Source: CAG-877 sp045125935
GTDB taxonomy: Bacteria; Bacillota_I; Bacilli_A; RF39; UBA660
Assembly (NCBI GenBank): GCA_045125935.1
Contig: JBGVNW010000059.1
Span: forward strand, 1-13,688
Length of the DNA: 13,688 nucleotides
Direction: 5' to 3'
Made by a program: the position numbers and the translations under genes. The notes beneath the pieces were generated by a model that was not told where the DNA came from, searched no databases, and worked only from the letters and a program-made list of their open reading frames with translations. Shown here piece after piece: positions 1 through 7,700 of this stretch (its first letter is position 1; each line of letters begins with the position of its first letter).

Positions 1-525
1 AATCCCCTGAACCTTATCCAAAAACTTTTTAACACGGCAACTATCTAAATTAATAGAGCCATTTTCATCAACTAAATATTCTTTTAAAATAGCACAACCA
101 GTTAATGAAAAATTTCCAACATAAACTCTACCACTATTATAAGTAATATATGCAACCGAAATATTACCCTTATGATTAATTAATCCATCACCAACATAAA
201 CACTTTCAATAGGAATACCCCGATCATTAAAAATATCATCGTATCGATAAGAACTAATAAAACCTTTTTTATCAGTTATCCAAAATATATTATGTATATC
301 ATCAAAACATATACCACCAACATGACTATTATTATATAAAGAAGTCTTTCTAATATACTTAAACTCATTATCCAAAACATACACAACAGAATTACATCCT
401 GCAGCATCATAAGCCGTCACAAAAAAATAATCATGAACACTACAAACACCTTGTAATACTTTATTGCCCAAATCAGAAAAAGTAATCTTATCAAGAATCA
501 TCTCATCACTCAATTTAATATTCAA
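1..525 (-). CDS. Partial hypothetical protein, beta-propeller-like, 3' end beyond the window
   Basis: Open for 175 codons from a TTG start at 525 to the left edge of the window, so only the N-terminal part is seen. The translation is rich in short beta-strand-like blocks with aromatic and glycine turns (VHDYFFVTAYD, SHVGGICFDD, GRVYVGNFSLTG), which suggests repeated blades of a beta-propeller; this is inference from pattern, not a recognised family. No signal peptide or membrane segment is visible. An in-frame ATG lies at 540, but GGTGGTGAT directly after it resembles the ribosome site AGGAGGTGAT and sits about 8 nt before the TTG at 525, so I prefer TTG. A TATAAT at 545-550 (minus) could be its -10 box, with no good -35. 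It follows tRNA-Arg and its terminator, so it is probably a separate transcript. Function unknown. Confidence 0.6.
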   Translation of the reverse strand, partial: MNIKLSDEMILDKITFSDLGNKVLQGVCSVHDYFFVTAYDAAGCNSVVYVLDNEFKYIRKTSLYNNSHVGGICFDDIHNIFWITDKKGFISSYRYDDIFNDRGIPIESVYVGDGLINHKGNISVAYITYNSGRVYVGNFSLTGCAILKEYLVDENGSINLDSCRVKKFLDKVQGI

Positions 526-552
526 AGAAATCACCACCATCTCAATTATAAC

Positions 553-577
553 AAAAAAAAGCTCTAGAAACTAGAAC
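553..577 (-). terminator. Terminator after tRNA-Arg
   Basis: On the minus strand a 7-bp stem (GTTCTAG / CTAGAGC with one G-U pair, loop TTT) is followed by eight T. It lies 14 nt downstream of the tRNA CCA end and fits a rho-independent terminator for the tRNA transcript. Confidence 0.75.
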
Positions 578-590
578 TTCAATTCATAAG

Positions 591-667
591 TGGTGTCCGC
601 GAGGCGACTCGAACGCCTGACCGATCGCTTAGAAGGCGATTGCTCTATCCAGCTGAGCTACGCAGAC
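591..667 (-). tRNA. tRNA-Arg (anticodon UCU)
   Basis: The minus strand folds as a complete 77-nt tRNA including encoded CCA. The acceptor arms GTCTGCG and CGCGGAC pair (one G-U), followed by discriminator A and CCA at 593-591. The D arm contains AGCTCAGCTGGATAGAGC, the anticodon stem ATCGC/GCGAT encloses the loop CTTCTAA with anticodon TCT, and the T arm has the GTTCGAGTC-type loop. UCU reads AGA/AGG arginine codons, which fits an AT-rich genome. It has its own promoter (689-717) and terminator (553-577), so it is a single-gene unit. Confidence 0.97.
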
Positions 668-688
668 ATATCACAACTGACAAATAAG

Positions 689-717
689 ATTATACAATAA
701 AAGCACCAATCTTGCAA
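689..717 (-). promoter_or_regulatory. Sigma-A type promoter of tRNA-Arg
   Basis: Minus strand TTGCAA (717-712), 17-nt spacer, TATAAT (694-689). The start of transcription would fall near 682, about 15 nt before the mature tRNA. The -35 box lies inside the loop of the terminator hairpin of the upstream gerM gene. Confidence 0.7.
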
Positions 718-725
718 GTGCTTTT
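699..725 (-). terminator. Terminator of gerM
   Basis: Eight-bp stem AAAAGCAC / GTGCTTTT around an 11-nt loop, 13 nt past the gerM stop. The flanking A and T runs make it plausible in both directions. Its loop holds the -35 box of the tRNA-Arg promoter. Confidence 0.65.
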
Positions 726-738
726 TTAATAAAAAATA

Positions 739-1689
739 CTAATATGGTAGATCATTTATACTAATATACCCTATTTTTTCACTATTTACCTCAAACATAA
801 CCATATCAACATCATAATTATCAAATACAGAATAAGCTAAACTATAAATAACCTCTTCAAGTACTTTATCATTACCATCAAATAAATAATCATTAAAATT
901 TAAATACATTACTTCATCTTCTTCTCTATATTCTAATAACTTTGTATTACTATTTAAAAAACTCATTAAATTAGTCTCATAAATATAACTAGAAGATAAC
1001 TCCTCAACAATTATTTTAATTTTATCCCGATCATCATTTAAATACTTAGTAACAGGAACATAATAAAGATTATTATCAATATCTTCTAAATAATATATAA
1101 CTACTTTATTTATATCTTTTCTCGAGGTAATATTATAAGATTCATTAATACCATATCTCTTATTTACAACAGAAGGAATCTTTTCCTTAGAATTAGGTAA
1201 CATATCAAAATTTTCACCCTCTACTAAAAAACTAACCCCTTCATAATCACCTAAATCCATAATACTATAAACAATAGCACTAATCATCTTCTTTTCAGTA
1301 TCTTTTGAAACATTTAAAATATCCTTTGAAAAATCAATTGTAACTATTCTATTACCAACAATAATTTCTCTAACAGATGTCCCTTTAGGAATAACGCCAT
1401 TAAGTCCTTCAACCATTGTATTACTATTACCAATAGTTAAATTAGAAATAATCCCAGCTATCTTTTCCTTCTCATCATCTGTTTCTAATAAAACCTTACT
1501 CTTAACAAGTAATCCTCTATTATTAAGTAGATAAATACTATCTATATTAATACCAGCAATATCCTCTATTTCTAAATTAGTTTTTAAAACCTGAACATCT
1601 TCATGAGATGTAATAGTCACTACAAAAAGTAAAATAAATAAAGATAAAGTAGCTACAAATATTTTTCTTAAAGCCTTCGTTCTAAGCAC
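739..1689 (-). CDS. gerM: GerM-like sporulation/germination protein with two GerMN domains
   Basis: 316 aa from a GTG start at 1689, which is preceded by AGGTGAT at a 7-nt distance. One membrane segment near residues 10-27 anchors the protein; there is no lipobox cysteine, unlike the B. subtilis GerM lipoprotein as I remember it. Two GerMN-type modules follow, roughly residues 47-175 and 190-316. Each has the family pattern of a P-G-T-type turn, a strand ending in IDFSKD / LNFNDYL, then a helix and a 'V.F.V.G' strand. In B. subtilis GerM is a mother-cell protein that helps assemble the SpoIIQ-SpoIIIAH complex in the intermembrane space. It lies downstream of spoIIIAH and gerE, which supports this role. 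A terminator-like hairpin separates it from gerE, so it may have its own promoter; CATATATT at 1714-1707 is a weak sigma-E-like -10 candidate without a convincing -35. Confidence 0.88.
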   Translation of the reverse strand: MLRTKALRKIFVATLSLFILLFVVTITSHEDVQVLKTNLEIEDIAGINIDSIYLLNNRGLLVKSKVLLETDDEKEKIAGIISNLTIGNSNTMVEGLNGVIPKGTSVREIIVGNRIVTIDFSKDILNVSKDTEKKMISAIVYSIMDLGDYEGVSFLVEGENFDMLPNSKEKIPSVVNKRYGINESYNITSRKDINKVVIYYLEDIDNNLYYVPVTKYLNDDRDKIKIIVEELSSSYIYETNLMSFLNSNTKLLEYREEDEVMYLNFNDYLFDGNDKVLEEVIYSLAYSVFDNYDVDMVMFEVNSEKIGYISINDLPY

Positions 1690-1714
1690 AAAATATCACC
1701 TATACCAATATATG

Positions 1715-1743
1715 AAAAATCGTACTATTTTAGCACGATTTTT
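1715..1743 (-). terminator. Hairpin between gerE and gerM, probable terminator of gerE
   Basis: Minus strand stem AAAAATCGTGCTA / TAGTACGATTTTT (one G-U) with loop AAA. It starts at the gerE stop codon, and its U-rich 3' arm is the only T tract. It may attenuate rather than fully stop read-through into gerM. Confidence 0.6.
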
Positions 1744-1949
1744 TATAATGATAATTCTTTCAATCTTAATAATTCCACAACTGCACAAGCTCTTCCATTA
1801 ACTCCAAGTTTTTGAATTACATTAGAAATATGATTTCGAACAGTCTTTTCACTTATTTCCAATTTAGCAGCAATCTCCCTCGTACTCATATTCATAATCA
1901 AAAGCTCAAAGACACTTCTTTCTCTAGCAGTTAAAATTTTACTAGTCAT
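1743..1949 (-). CDS. gerE: GerE, late mother-cell transcription regulator (LuxR-type HTH)
   Basis: 68 aa and almost nothing but a LuxR/FixJ-type helix-turn-helix: LTARERSVFELL, STREIAAKLEISEKTV, RNHISNVIQKLGV, then a C-terminal helix ending VVELLRLKEL. The stretch ISEKTVRNHISN..QKLGV.GR and the C-terminus match B. subtilis GerE (74 aa, no receiver domain) from memory very closely, which distinguishes it from generic LuxR regulators. GerE works with sigma-K to switch coat and late spore genes. I chose the ATG at 1949 because AGGTGA sits 6 nt upstream; the in-frame GTG at 1958 overlaps that ribosome site. Upstream is a CATAnnnTA element fitting sigma-K control, as known for B. subtilis gerE. 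It lies 44 nt after spoIIIAH. Confidence 0.93.
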   Translation of the reverse strand: MTSKILTARERSVFELLIMNMSTREIAAKLEISEKTVRNHISNVIQKLGVNGRACAVVELLRLKELSL

Positions 1950-1964
1950 TCTCTTCACCTAAAA

Positions 1965-1991
1965 TATTTTATGAAGGAAATAAATTTCTGT
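1965..1991 (-). promoter_or_regulatory. Candidate sigma-K promoter of gerE
   Basis: Minus strand CATAAAATA (1973-1965) matches the sigma-K -10 pattern CATAnnnTA exactly. An AC at 1991-1990 lies 16 nt upstream, as in the short sigma-K -35. The predicted start near 1958-1960 would leave a very short leader with the ribosome site at its 5' end, which weakens the call. Such AT-rich motifs also arise by chance. Confidence 0.4.
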
Positions 1992-1993
1992 GT

Positions 1994-2491
1994 CTAACTC
2001 TTTTGAAATTTAACAGTTATATACATTTTATTTTTGTAATTATCTTGTACTAATCTCATAATATTATTAGCTAAAGTACTATCATGCTTATCAGAAATAC
2101 AAACAATATTAATATTACTATTATCTATTTTTACAAAGCAATCAATACCATATTCTTTTTTTATTGCTTTTTCATGTTTTTCTTCTTTTCCTTGTAATTC
2201 ATTTAAATACTTTAATTTCTCATAAGCATTATTCTTTTCTTCACTACTTACAGCCTCATCTGTAAGTTGTTCTTGTAAAACATCCATCTCATTTTGTCGT
2301 TCTTCTTCTAAACTCACTCTCATCGCTACTAACGACGATACTTCTTCTATTGTTTCATTAACAACTGCATTAGTAACTACTTCTTCACTTGTACTAGAAA
2401 GTAACAAATCATTTGGCATAGTAATATAATAAACACTTAATACTAAAATTAAACTAAACAACGTTAAAAACCATAAATTCTGCTTATTCAT
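1994..2491 (-). CDS. spoIIIAH: SpoIIIAH, mother-cell component of the SpoIIQ-SpoIIIAH channel
   Basis: 165 aa. The N-terminus MNKQNLWFLTLFSLILVLSV is a single membrane anchor (about residues 6-25) with the W-LT--SL-LVLSVYYI signature of SpoIIIAH. A variable linker follows, then a helical, Glu/Lys-rich stretch (about 57-110, EEERQNEMDVLQEQ, YEKLKYLNELQGKEEKHEKAIK). The C-terminal ring-building domain (about 110-165) carries the family blocks CFVKIDNSNINIVC, SDKHDSTLAN and ITVKFQKS. B. subtilis SpoIIIAH is about 218 aa; the missing length is in the linker. The protein sits in the mother-cell membrane around the forespore and pairs with SpoIIQ across the intermembrane space. A strong AAGGAGG lies 10 nt before the ATG. 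In B. subtilis the gene is the last of the spoIIIA operon; here its upstream neighbour is ynbB and gerE follows. Confidence 0.93.
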   Translation of the reverse strand: MNKQNLWFLTLFSLILVLSVYYITMPNDLLLSSTSEEVVTNAVVNETIEEVSSLVAMRVSLEEERQNEMDVLQEQLTDEAVSSEEKNNAYEKLKYLNELQGKEEKHEKAIKKEYGIDCFVKIDNSNINIVCISDKHDSTLANNIMRLVQDNYKNKMYITVKFQKS

Positions 2492-2518
2492 AACATGACT
2501 TCCTCCTTAATCTAATAA

Positions 2519-2546
2519 ATTATACGTACAAAAAAAAAGAATATTC
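2519..2546 (-). promoter_or_regulatory. Candidate promoter of spoIIIAH (sigma-E-like or sigma-A)
   Basis: Minus strand GAATATT (2546-2540), 13-nt spacer, CGTATAAT (2526-2519). The first fits the sigma-E -35 (kmATATT) fully and the second matches CATACAnT at five of seven positions. The same bases also read as sigma-A TTGAAT-N18-TATAAT. The -35 region sits in the 3' arm of the ynbB terminator. Confidence 0.4.
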
Positions 2547-2558
2547 AAAGAATATTCC
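2530..2558 (-). terminator. Terminator of the SDR-ynbB operon
   Basis: Perfect 8-bp stem GAATATTC-TTT-GAATATTC followed by nine T on the minus strand, about 75 nt after the ynbB stop. Confidence 0.8.
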
Positions 2559-2631
2559 CATATTTTATAACCATAAATTAGCTAGAAAAAAATAATTCAA
2601 ACTAATAAAATAGCTAATTAATTATATACTT

Positions 2632-3885
2632 CTATTTATTATTAGAAAGTTTACTAACTGCTTTCATTAATCCTAACTTACCATATGGATAAGTTAAAGC
2701 TCCTTGCATATACGCAATATATGGTTCACGAATTGGTCCATCACAAGAAAGTTCGATAGAAGAACCTTGCGTAAATGCACCACTTGCCATAATAACCTTA
2801 CTATCATACCCTGGCATATCACTCGCTTCAACAACAGCATGTGAATCAATTGGAGATGCTTCTTGAATACCACGAGTAAATTCAATTAATCTATCCGGAT
2901 CATGAAAAATAATATTTTGTACTATATCAACTCTTTCTTCATCATATCGAGGCTCTACATCATATCCTAATTCTTCCATAACACGACTAGTTAAAATAGC
3001 TGTTTTTAATGATGAAGCAATTACAGATGGAGCCATAAATAATCCTTGTAAAATCTGCTTATTAATTCCAAGACTTGGTCCAACTTCCTTACCACATCCA
3101 GGAACAGTCAATCTATCAGCACAAAGTTCCACTAAATCATAACGACCAGCAATATATGCTCCATTTGGGGCAATACCACCACCTAAATTTTTAATTAAAG
3201 AACCAACAATAACATCAGCCCCAACACTTAAAGGTTCACTCTCACTAACAAATTCACAATAACAATTATCTACCATTATAATTACATCTTTATCAATATT
3301 TTTAATAAGTTTAATTACTTTACCAAGCTTATCAAGGCATAAACTCTTTCTAGTAGAATAACCTTTACTTCTTTGAATTTCTACTACTTTAACTTTATGA
3401 TTCTTAATATATTCTTCAATTTTTTCATAATCAAAATCATTATCAACTAAATCAATTTGATCATACTTAACACCATAACTCATAAGTGAACTAGCATTTT
3501 CTCTAATACCAATAACCTCATCTAATGTATCATATGGTTTACCACAAATACTTAAAAGTAAATCTCCCGGACGAAGTAATGCCATAAAACATACTGTTAA
3601 AGCATGACTACCAGAAATAAACTGACTACGTACTAGAGCATTTTCAGCACCAAGTACATCTTTAAATACCTCTTCAATCACATCTCTACCAATATCATTA
3701 TAACCATATCCCGTAGTAGCATTAAAATGAGTTTCAGATACTCTATTCTTACGAAAACTATTCAATACTTTAAGACTATTAAAAGTACAGGCCTCATCAA
3801 TTTTCGCAAACTCCTCTAGACAATCAAGTTCGCACTTTTCTACTAATTCAACAACCTCATTTGAAATACCTAAATTCTTATACAT
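2632..3885 (-). CDS. ynbB: YnbB-type PLP enzyme (methionine gamma-lyase / 'aluminium resistance' family)
   Basis: 417 aa, the usual length of this fold-type I PLP family (about 410-430). Signature blocks are FNATTGYGYNDIGRD (54-68), QFISGSHAL (88-96), the PLP-ring aspartate in IMVDNCYCEF (D206), and the probable Schiff-base lysine K232 in GSLIKNLGGGIAPNGAY. The C-terminal SCDGPIREPYIAYMQGALTY block is also family-typical. The family is annotated from B. subtilis YnbB as aluminium resistance or methionine gamma-lyase related; its true substrate is not settled, so the reaction is unknown. AAGGTGA overlapping the stop of the upstream SDR gene serves as ribosome site, and the gap is 9 nt, so translation is probably coupled. 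A terminator at 2530-2558 closes the operon. In Bacillus ynbB sits near hflX and glnR; that context is absent here. Confidence 0.9.
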   Translation of the reverse strand: MYKNLGISNEVVELVEKCELDCLEEFAKIDEACTFNSLKVLNSFRKNRVSETHFNATTGYGYNDIGRDVIEEVFKDVLGAENALVRSQFISGSHALTVCFMALLRPGDLLLSICGKPYDTLDEVIGIRENASSLMSYGVKYDQIDLVDNDFDYEKIEEYIKNHKVKVVEIQRSKGYSTRKSLCLDKLGKVIKLIKNIDKDVIIMVDNCYCEFVSESEPLSVGADVIVGSLIKNLGGGIAPNGAYIAGRYDLVELCADRLTVPGCGKEVGPSLGINKQILQGLFMAPSVIASSLKTAILTSRVMEELGYDVEPRYDEERVDIVQNIIFHDPDRLIEFTRGIQEASPIDSHAVVEASDMPGYDSKVIMASGAFTQGSSIELSCDGPIREPYIAYMQGALTYPYGKLGLMKAVSKLSNNK

Positions 3886-3894
3886 AAAATCACC

Positions 3895-4638
3895 TTATCC
3901 ATTATATCTTCCACCATCAACTCTAATTACCGTATCATTTATATAATTAGCTCTAGGACTAGCTAAAAATAAAACAACCCGTGCAATCTCTTCTGGTTCT
4001 GCAAATCTTCCCAATAATATTTTCTTTTTTTCTTCTTGAATTTGTTCAATAGACAAATCTTTATTCATATCAGTTTTTACCCATCCAGGACAGACACAAT
4101 TAACTAACACATATGGAGCAAGTTCTAAAGCTAAGTTATGAGTTAAAGAAATAACACCTGCCTTAGAAGCATCATAGTCACAACTTTCTGGATAGTAAGT
4201 ATCTAGTGCATTAGTTGAAGAAATATTAATAATTCTTCCCATCTTATTTTCAAGCATTACCTTACCAACATATTTACTACAAAGGTAAGTTCCGATTAAA
4301 TTAACATCAAGTATTCTTCTAAAATCACGAATACTCTTATCAAAACATAAACTATCACGACAAACACTAGCATTATTTACTAAAATATCAATCTTACCAA
4401 AATTATCAACCACAGTATTAACCATTAATTCAACTTCTTCTTCTTTAGAAACATCACATTTAATAACCATAACACGAACATCATAGTTATCTTTTATATA
4501 CTGTTCTAAGTCTAGCGCCTCATCTTCATGATGACAATAATTAATTACAACATCAATACCCGCTTTAGCAAATTCAATTATACAACTTCTTCCAATACCA
4601 CGATTACTCCCAGTAACTAAAGCCACTAATTTTCCCAT
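3895..4638 (-). CDS. SDR-family oxidoreductase, FabG-like
   Basis: 247 aa, the length of FabG-type short-chain dehydrogenases. From the chosen start the cofactor loop is TGSNRGIG (9-16), the structural motif NNAS lies at 88-91, and the catalytic set is N113, S141 in NISST, and Y155/K159 in YDASK. The C-terminus VIRVDGG is typical. These enzymes use NAD(P)H to interconvert ketones and alcohols; the substrate (3-oxoacyl-ACP or another) cannot be told from sequence. I start at ATG 4638 because GGAG lies 7 nt upstream and MGKLVALVTG is the normal family N-terminus; an in-frame start at 4686 would add 16 unusual residues. It lies alone with ynbB, not in a fatty-acid synthesis cluster, so a dedicated paralogue is as likely as the essential FabG. 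Its own promoter in 4639-4711 is not obvious. Confidence 0.88.
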   Translation of the reverse strand: MGKLVALVTGSNRGIGRSCIIEFAKAGIDVVINYCHHEDEALDLEQYIKDNYDVRVMVIKCDVSKEEEVELMVNTVVDNFGKIDILVNNASVCRDSLCFDKSIRDFRRILDVNLIGTYLCSKYVGKVMLENKMGRIINISSTNALDTYYPESCDYDASKAGVISLTHNLALELAPYVLVNCVCPGWVKTDMNKDLSIEQIQEEKKKILLGRFAEPEEIARVVLFLASPRANYINDTVIRVDGGRYNG

Positions 4639-4711
4639 TTCATCACTCCATCTTCCAAGTAAATCAATTAAATTTTCTTTCAACATCTATAATTTTACTA
4701 TAAAAGTACTT

Positions 4712-4741
4712 AAAAAAAAAGAGTTTATCACTAAACTCTTT
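4712..4741 (-). terminator. Terminator of ileS
   Basis: Perfect 10-bp stem AAAGAGTTTA / TAAACTCTTT with a 4-nt loop, followed by nine T in all on the minus strand. The left arm is inside the last codons of ileS, and the stop codon overlaps the loop. Confidence 0.85.
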
Positions 4742-7700
4742 CTACCTTAATACAAGCCTTTTCATCATTAAGTTCATACTCTTCAGTTAAACTAATATCT
4801 TTAATTAATTCATCACCAAGTACTTCACCCATAACATAATCTTTATACATATCAAACATCTTATCAATAGCTGCTGTACCATTATAATATACTTTAATAT
4901 GATCAGTAATTACAAAATCAGCATCTTTTCTAAGACTTTGAACTTTACGTACAAATTCACGCGCAAGTCCTTCTAAAATCAACTCTTCTGTTAACTCTGT
5001 ATCTAAAACAACACAAGTACGATTGTTACTACTTGAAGCATACCCTTCTTTTTGTTTTAAAGAAATAAGTACCATTTCACTAGTTAAAGTAAAGTCTTCT
5101 CCATCTAATTTAACAGTAAATTCACCATCATTAAGCATTGAAATTTCTTTACTTGTAAGTTTACTTAATACTTCTTGTAATGCTTTAATTTTTGGCCCAA
5201 GAGTCTTACCAAGAACTTTAAAGTTTGGCTTAACAATATATTCTAAATATTCAGTCATATCATCTTTAAAGATAACATTCTTAACATTTAATTCCTCTTC
5301 AATTACTGGAAGTAAATCCCCAATAATTATTTGATCACTCTTAGGTAAAATTAAACTATTAATTGGTTGTCTTACTTTAATATTAACTTCTTCTCTAGCA
5401 AATCTACCTAAAGAACAAACATCTCTAACTAAATCCATTCTTTCTTCTACTGATTCATTAATTAAATCAGTATTTTCAACTGGGAATTCTGCTAAATGAA
5501 CTGACTCTTCACCAGTTAAATTACGATAAATTTCTTCAGTCATAAATGGTGTAATTGGAGCACATAATTTACATAAAGTAACTAAAACTTCATAAGTTGT
5601 TAAATAAACAGCCTTTTTACTTTCAGTTAATTCACTATCCCAGAATCTTCTACGATTACTTCTAATATACCAGTTAGATAAATCATCATTTAAGAATGGA
5701 ACAATTAACTTCGCAACTTTATTTAAATCAAATTCTTGATATGCTTGATTAACATCTCTAATTAATTTATTTAATTTAGAAAGTAACCATCTATCAATAA
5801 GCTCACGTTTTTCTACAGGTATATCATATTCTCTTGGATCAATATTATCAGCATTAGCATACATTTCAAAGAATGAATATGAGTTCTTTAATGTTGAAGT
5901 AAATTTAGAATAAACTTCTTTAACTCCCTCTTCACTAAATTTAAGTGGAGTCCATACAGGTGAAACATGACACATATAAAATCTAATTGTATCAGCACCA
6001 TACTTCTGCATTATTTCAACTGGATCAATAATATTACCAGTAGATTTACTCATTTTCTTACCATAAGCATCTAACATCATATCATTAACTACAACATTTT
6101 TAAAACTAGATTCTCCAGAAATAATTGTTGAAATAACAAGTAATACATAGAACCATCCACGAGTTTGATCTACTCCTTCAGCAATAAAGTCCGCTGGAAA
6201 TTGATCTTCAAATAATTCTTTATTTTCAAATGGATAATGCCATTGTGCATAAGGCATTGAACCACTATCAAACCAAACATCCATTACATCTTTTACACGA
6301 TCCATCATCTTACCACATTCAGGACACCTCATATGTAAATCATCAACATATGGTCTATGTAATTCAATAGTCTTAACATCAACATCTTCAACTATTTTCT
6401 CTTGTAACTCTTCCAAAGAGCCAACTACTTCCTTATGACCACATTCACAAGTCCAAATAGGCATTGGACAACCCCAATATCTATTTCTTGAAATTCCCCA
6501 ATCAACCATATTATCTAACCAATTAGCAAATCTCTTAGTACCAATAAATTCTGGATACCAATTAATTTTAGAATTAGCTTCAATAATTTTATCTTTAACA
6601 GCTGTAGTTCTAACATACCAAGCTGGCTTAGCATAATAGATAAGTGGTGATTTACATCTCCAACAATGTGGATAATCATGAACTAATTTTATCTTTTTAA
6701 ATAACTTATCATTTTCTTTTAACCATTTAATAATTTCAATTTCTAAATCGCTATCAGTAACAAGTCTACCTTCCCAAGGGCCACATGTATAACATCCATC
6801 TTTTCCTACTGGATTAACAAAAGCTATACCATTAGCAGTACAAACATTATTATCATCAGCACCAAATGCTGGAGCAATATGAACAATACCAGTACCATCT
6901 TCAGCAGTAACATAACTATCAGCTACTACTTCAAAAGCCTTTCCCTCTACTTCAACAAAAGGCATTAATTGTTCATACTTAGTACCAACTAAATCAGTAC
7001 CTTTATAAGTTTCAAGTACCTTTACATCTTCACCTAAAACTTTTTCAAGTAAACTATTAGCTAAAATGAATTTATATCCCTGTGATTCTACTAAAACATA
7101 GTCAAGTTCTGGATTAACACATAATGCAACATTTGCCATTAAAGTCCATGGAGTTGTAGTCCATACTAAGAAATAAACATCTTCATCCTTTTTCTTAAAT
7201 GGAACGATTACAGTATTAACAGAATCTTGTTGGTATCCTTGTGCAACTTCATTACTACTTAACTCAGTACCACATCTAGGACAATAAGGTAAAACTTTAT
7301 TACCATGATAAATTAAACCTTTCTTATCCATTTCTTTGATAATCCACCATTCACTCTCAATAAACTCATTATCACAAGTAACATAAGGATGTTCACAATC
7401 AATAAATTGTCCCATCATATCAGTAACTTTCTTAACTTCATCTATGTTAGTAGCAGTCTCACTATTACATTCACGACAGAAATTCTCAATACCAAACACT
7501 TCAATATCAGACTTATTCTTAAATCCAAGCTTTTTTTCTACATTAACTTCAATTGGTAAACCATGTGTATCTAGCCCAATTTTTCTTAAAACTCTATATC
7601 CCTGCATAGTCTTATATTTACAAAAAGCATCTTTAATAGTTTTCGCAAATACATGATGGATTCCAGGTTTAGCATTCGCATAAATTGGCCCATCATAAAA

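Noticed and set aside
2694..2885. Second minus-strand frame of 63 codons inside ynbB
   Set aside because: Out-of-frame overlap with the conserved PLP enzyme and no ribosome site.
4639..4686. Longer start of the SDR protein at 4686
   Set aside because: The 16 extra residues are not typical of the family and GGAG sits at the right distance from ATG 4638.
5023..5334. Plus-strand ORF of 103 codons opposite ileS
   Set aside because: It lies wholly inside the conserved C-terminal part of ileS, has no ribosome site, and its residues mirror the ileS codons.
7444..7656. Plus-strand ORF of 70 codons opposite the 5' part of ileS
   Set aside because: Shadow of the synthetase reading frame; no start signals of its own.
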